From UBA8437 sp963580005 (GTDB lineage: Bacteria; Planctomycetota; Planctomycetia; Planctomycetales; Planctomycetaceae): a DNA stretch of 9,339 nucleotides. The stretch covers positions 1-9,339 of the forward strand of contig CAUZJR010000208.1 in NCBI GenBank assembly GCA_963580005.1, read 5' to 3'. Made by a program: the position numbers and the translations under genes. Positions 7,719 to 9,339 of this stretch are shown piece after piece. Position 1 is the first letter of the stretch. Each line of letters opens with the position of its first letter. The notes below the pieces were generated by a model. It saw nothing but the letters and a program-made list of their open reading frames with translations. It did no database searches and was not told the DNA's origin.

Positions 7719-7764
7719 CGTGGTCCCTGTTCTGGCTGAGGGCTGTGTTGCCTGTCCGCCGGAT

Positions 7765-7770
7765 AGTGTA
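7765..7770 (-). promoter_or_regulatory. Weak candidate -10 box for the adaptor/M50 operon
   Basis: The minus strand reads GCTACACTATCCGGCGG, giving TACACT 46 bases before the HlyD-adaptor start. A promoter is expected in this 150-base gap because the inverted repeat next to it would separate it from the HEAT gene. No convincing -35 is seen. Confidence 0.25.
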
Positions 7771-7820
7771 GCTGTGGCGGGTGGGGAGACGGAACACGAG
7801 ATCGGAGGTTTGCGTAGCGG

Positions 7821-7863
7821 ACCAGGGACGGGGGCTTGACCCCTTCCTGGCTCCGTCCCCGGT
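7821..7863. repeat. REP-like imperfect inverted repeat with inner hairpin
   Basis: The arms 7821-7831 (ACCAGGGACGG) and 7853-7863 (CCGTCCCCGGT) pair over 11 positions with a single A/C mismatch. A second G4/C4 stem (7831-7834 with 7840-7843) shares its first G with the outer arm, so the two cannot both pair in full. The element lies 6 bases past the stop codon of the HEAT-repeat gene, so a hairpin would form at the end of its mRNA. It could stop transcription or protect the 3' end. No T-tract follows on the minus strand, so a classical Rho-independent terminator is unlikely. A dispersed REP-type palindrome is an alternative. Confidence 0.55.
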
Positions 7864-7868
7864 GCCTT

Positions 7869-8945
7869 TCACTTGGTGAGCTTCTGCAGCACCCGCTTGG
7901 CGTCGATGCGGATCCGGTCGGGCGTGTCGTTGCCGGTCAGCGGCGTGATGGCTCCGAGGAAGGTCGTCCGCTGGGCTTCGGGAAGCGAGTCGGCAATGTT
8001 CCCGACGGCCTTGAGGCTCAGTTGCAGCAGCAACCAGCGTTGTTCGAATGCTTCGACCTCGGCCTGGGTCTTGGGCCTGGTGAGATCCAGGGAGGAGCGA
8101 TCCTCAGCGGCCTCGCGGATCGTGTTGCGAAAGACCTTCAGTCCCTGCAGCCGGTTCTGGCGGACCAGCGAACTGGCCGCGTTGTGGCGGACGATGGGGT
8201 CGGTGTCGTTGAGCAGAGATTCGAGTCGGTCCAGGGCGGTGTCGGACGAGAAAATTCCCAGGACGACGCTGGCGTCGTGTCGGAGATCGGCGTCCTGGCC
8301 AGCGAGAATACTCTCGAGACCACCGATCAAGAGGGTTTCATCGAGAGTCGCCTTGCGGTCGATGGCCCGCTTGCCGGCTGCGGCGATTGCCTGGAGCCCG
8401 GCCTGTCGGACCGCGGGGTCGCGGTCTGTGGAGAGTGCGGTTGCGAGGACCGGGAGCGTGGAGTCGGAGACATCGATCAGCCCGAGCAGCCGGACCAGCA
8501 GCACCTGCTGCTGCAGCTGATCGGCCTGCTGTTCGGGAGTCGGCTCGAGGGCGAGGGTGCGGGATGTGAGATCGGCCAGGGCGGTGGCCAGGGGGGGGTG
8601 CTGAGCCAGCGGGATGCCGGCTTCGGTGGTCTTGCCCGAGTTGAGCAGCTGGACCAGGTCGTGGAAGGCTCGTCCGCGACGGTGCGGGTTGTCGCGACCG
8701 ATGTTGACGACCAGGGTCTGCCAGTCCTGGGTCTGAGAGCCACTGTAGCTGAACAGCAGGAACAGCCCGACGATGCCGGCGACGATCAGGGAGGGGATGA
8801 GGAACAGCTGAGCGATGAAGCGACCCGAGGGGGGTTCGACGGGTGGCAACTCGGCGTCGAGGACCGAGTCGGCGGGAACGGGCTCCGGGAGTGGATCCCT
8901 GCCGTCGGGTTCCGGCGAAATGCTGTTCTGCGGGTCGCTGTTCAT
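7869..8945 (-). CDS. Membrane-anchored HEAT-repeat protein
   Basis: The 358-residue protein has an acidic, Pro-rich cytoplasmic-type N terminus (1-42) and a single hydrophobic segment (about 44-67, LFLIPSLIVAGIVGLFLLFS). An alpha-helical soluble region follows. HEAT/PBS-lyase-like repeats are recognisable at about 160-190 (DPAVRQAGLQAIAAAG), 218-245 (DADLRHDASVVLGIF) and 248-275 (DPIVRHNAASSLVRQN). Such repeats normally mediate protein-protein contacts; no catalytic motif is visible. The reading frame is open to 9116, but that longer start would lie inside the tRNA gene on the opposite strand. The ATG at 8945 has AGGTGA 5 bases upstream and gives a plausible anchor topology, so it is preferred. 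An 8-base C run on the coding strand (8591-8598) falls inside the gene. The gene is separated from the adaptor operon by 150 bases. Function is unknown. Confidence 0.8.
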   Translation of the reverse strand: MNSDPQNSISPEPDGRDPLPEPVPADSVLDAELPPVEPPSGRFIAQLFLIPSLIVAGIVGLFLLFSYSGSQTQDWQTLVVNIGRDNPHRRGRAFHDLVQLLNSGKTTEAGIPLAQHPPLATALADLTSRTLALEPTPEQQADQLQQQVLLVRLLGLIDVSDSTLPVLATALSTDRDPAVRQAGLQAIAAAGKRAIDRKATLDETLLIGGLESILAGQDADLRHDASVVLGIFSSDTALDRLESLLNDTDPIVRHNAASSLVRQNRLQGLKVFRNTIREAAEDRSSLDLTRPKTQAEVEAFEQRWLLLQLSLKAVGNIADSLPEAQRTTFLGAITPLTGNDTPDRIRIDAKRVLQKLTK

Positions 8946-9014
8946 CGAGGTCACCTGTGGCCATTCTGACGGCTGTCGGAACGAGCGTCGAGTGAGCGCG
9001 GCGGTGATGCCGGT

Positions 9015-9042
9015 GCGGTGTTGCTGCGGTGTTGCTGCGGTG
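9015..9042. repeat. 11-bp tandem repeat, about 2.5 copies
   Basis: GCGGTGTTGCT is repeated at 9015-9025 and 9026-9036, with a third partial GCGGTG at 9037-9042. It lies in the intergenic stretch shared by the leftward HEAT gene and the rightward tRNA gene, just upstream of the tRNA promoter. Copy number could vary by slippage. Confidence 0.7.
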
Positions 9043-9070
9043 AGGGGCTTTTTCTTTGAAGGGGATTCCG

Positions 9071-9076
9071 TACAAT
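9071..9076 (+). promoter_or_regulatory. Candidate -10 box of the tRNA-Arg gene
   Basis: TACAAT lies 12 bases before the mature 5' end of the tRNA, in the context CCGTACAATCGAGC. A T-rich stretch (CTTTTT, 9048-9053) sits 17 bases upstream, at the -35 position, but matches the consensus poorly. This would give a very short 5' leader, as is common for tRNA genes. Confidence 0.5.
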
Positions 9077-9088
9077 CGAGCTCTTCAG

Positions 9089-9165
<77 letters not shown>

Positions 9166-9182
9166 GACGCAACGTTTGCCGA

Positions 9183-9217
9183 ACGCTGGATTTAGCGTAC
9201 CTGCCCGTGTCGGGCAG
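9183..9217. other. Two adjacent small hairpins after the tRNA
   Basis: ACGCT/AGCGT (9183-9187 with 9194-9198, 6-base loop) and CTGCCCG/CGGGCAG (9201-9207 with 9211-9217, 3-base loop) lie 21 to 55 bases after the tRNA. The second is the stronger. No T-tract follows, so they are at best an atypical terminator for the tRNA transcript. They may instead be recombinase arm sites or simply chance. Confidence 0.4.
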
Positions 9218-9235
9218 TGCGGCCTTGGAGCTGGC

Positions 9236-9261
9236 CATTCCTCCGTAATTACGGAGGAATG
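9236..9261. promoter_or_regulatory. Perfect 26-bp palindrome upstream of the integrase
   Basis: The left half is CATTCCTCCGTAA and the right half is its exact reverse complement, centred on AATT. The palindrome ends 19 bases before the integrase ATG and overlaps a possible -10 (TAATTA, 9246-9251), with TTGGAG at 9225-9230 as a weak -35 at 15-base spacing. It could be an operator for a dimeric repressor controlling the integrase. Other options are a recombination or excision-factor site, or an 11-bp mRNA hairpin with an AATT loop. Confidence 0.6.
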
Positions 9262-9280
9262 AACTCACAGGAGCCGCACG

Positions 9281-9339
9281 ATGTCTCGCAGAGCACTCAA
9301 AGTCCCTTCGTATTGCCTCCACAACCACAAAGCATCCGG
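9281..9339 (+). CDS. Probable tyrosine-recombinase integrase, N-terminal fragment
   Basis: Only 19 codons are present before the right edge: MSRRALKVPSYCLHNHKAS. The KVPSYxLH...ASG opening resembles the N terminus of phage-type integrases common in Planctomycetota, which typically begin with KVPSYRLHK-like wording ahead of an AP2-like/SAM-like DNA-binding region. That match is from memory and the catalytic domain cannot be seen. AGGAG at 9269-9273, 7 bases before the ATG, supports this start. Its position right after a tRNA gene fits the role. Another open frame from the ATG at 9259 has a GGAGG only one base away and no family resemblance, so it was not chosen. Confidence 0.55.
   Translation, partial: MSRRALKVPSYCLHNHKAS

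Noticed and set aside
8591..8598. Run of eight G as a phase-variation switch in the HEAT gene
   Set aside because: The run is short, the gene is intact, and nothing suggests a surface-variable product. It is more likely a chance proline-codon run.

Overview
The window looks like chromosomal DNA from a GC-rich member of the Planctomycetota. The evidence is a DUF1549/DUF1553 protein followed by a DUF1501 protein (a pairing typical of that phylum), a DUF6282-type secreted amidohydrolase, an M50 peptidase fused to a HlyD-type adaptor, weak or absent Shine-Dalgarno sequences at several starts, and the first codons of an integrase of a planctomycete-like type. All family assignments come from reading the translations, not from searches.

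Seven genes run leftward on the minus strand, in transcription order from right to left. First is a membrane-anchored HEAT-repeat protein (8945-7869). After a 150-base gap holding a REP-like inverted repeat come a HlyD-type adaptor (7718-6729), a PqqD-like/M50/HlyD fusion protein (6732-4243) and an amidohydrolase/deacetylase-family protein (4234-3104). These three are packed with a 4-base overlap and an 8-base gap, so they look like one operon. After a 132-base gap comes a secreted DUF6282 amidohydrolase (2971-1964), then the DUF1549/DUF1553 protein (1896-301), then the start of a Tat-exported DUF1501 protein that runs off the left edge (247-1).

At the right end the organisation changes. A tRNA-Arg(ACG) gene on the plus strand (9089-9162) is followed by a spacer with two small hairpins and a perfect 26-bp palindrome. 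The first 19 codons of a probable tyrosine-recombinase integrase (from 9281) run off the right edge. This is the usual layout of one end of an element integrated at a tRNA gene, so the right edge may be the border of a genomic island.

The least ordinary part is the three-gene operon. It encodes two periplasmic-adaptor proteins but no pump in the window. The larger one carries an M50 zinc-protease core and a PDZ-like domain of about 95 residues inserted in its adaptor domain. The third gene encodes an amidohydrolase-fold protein that keeps the first HxH metal motif but seems to have lost the usual bridging lysine and two histidine ligands. The operon may act in processing or export of an unknown substrate across the envelope; that is inference. 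The DUF1549 and DUF1501 genes are a separate pair of exported proteins of poorly known function.
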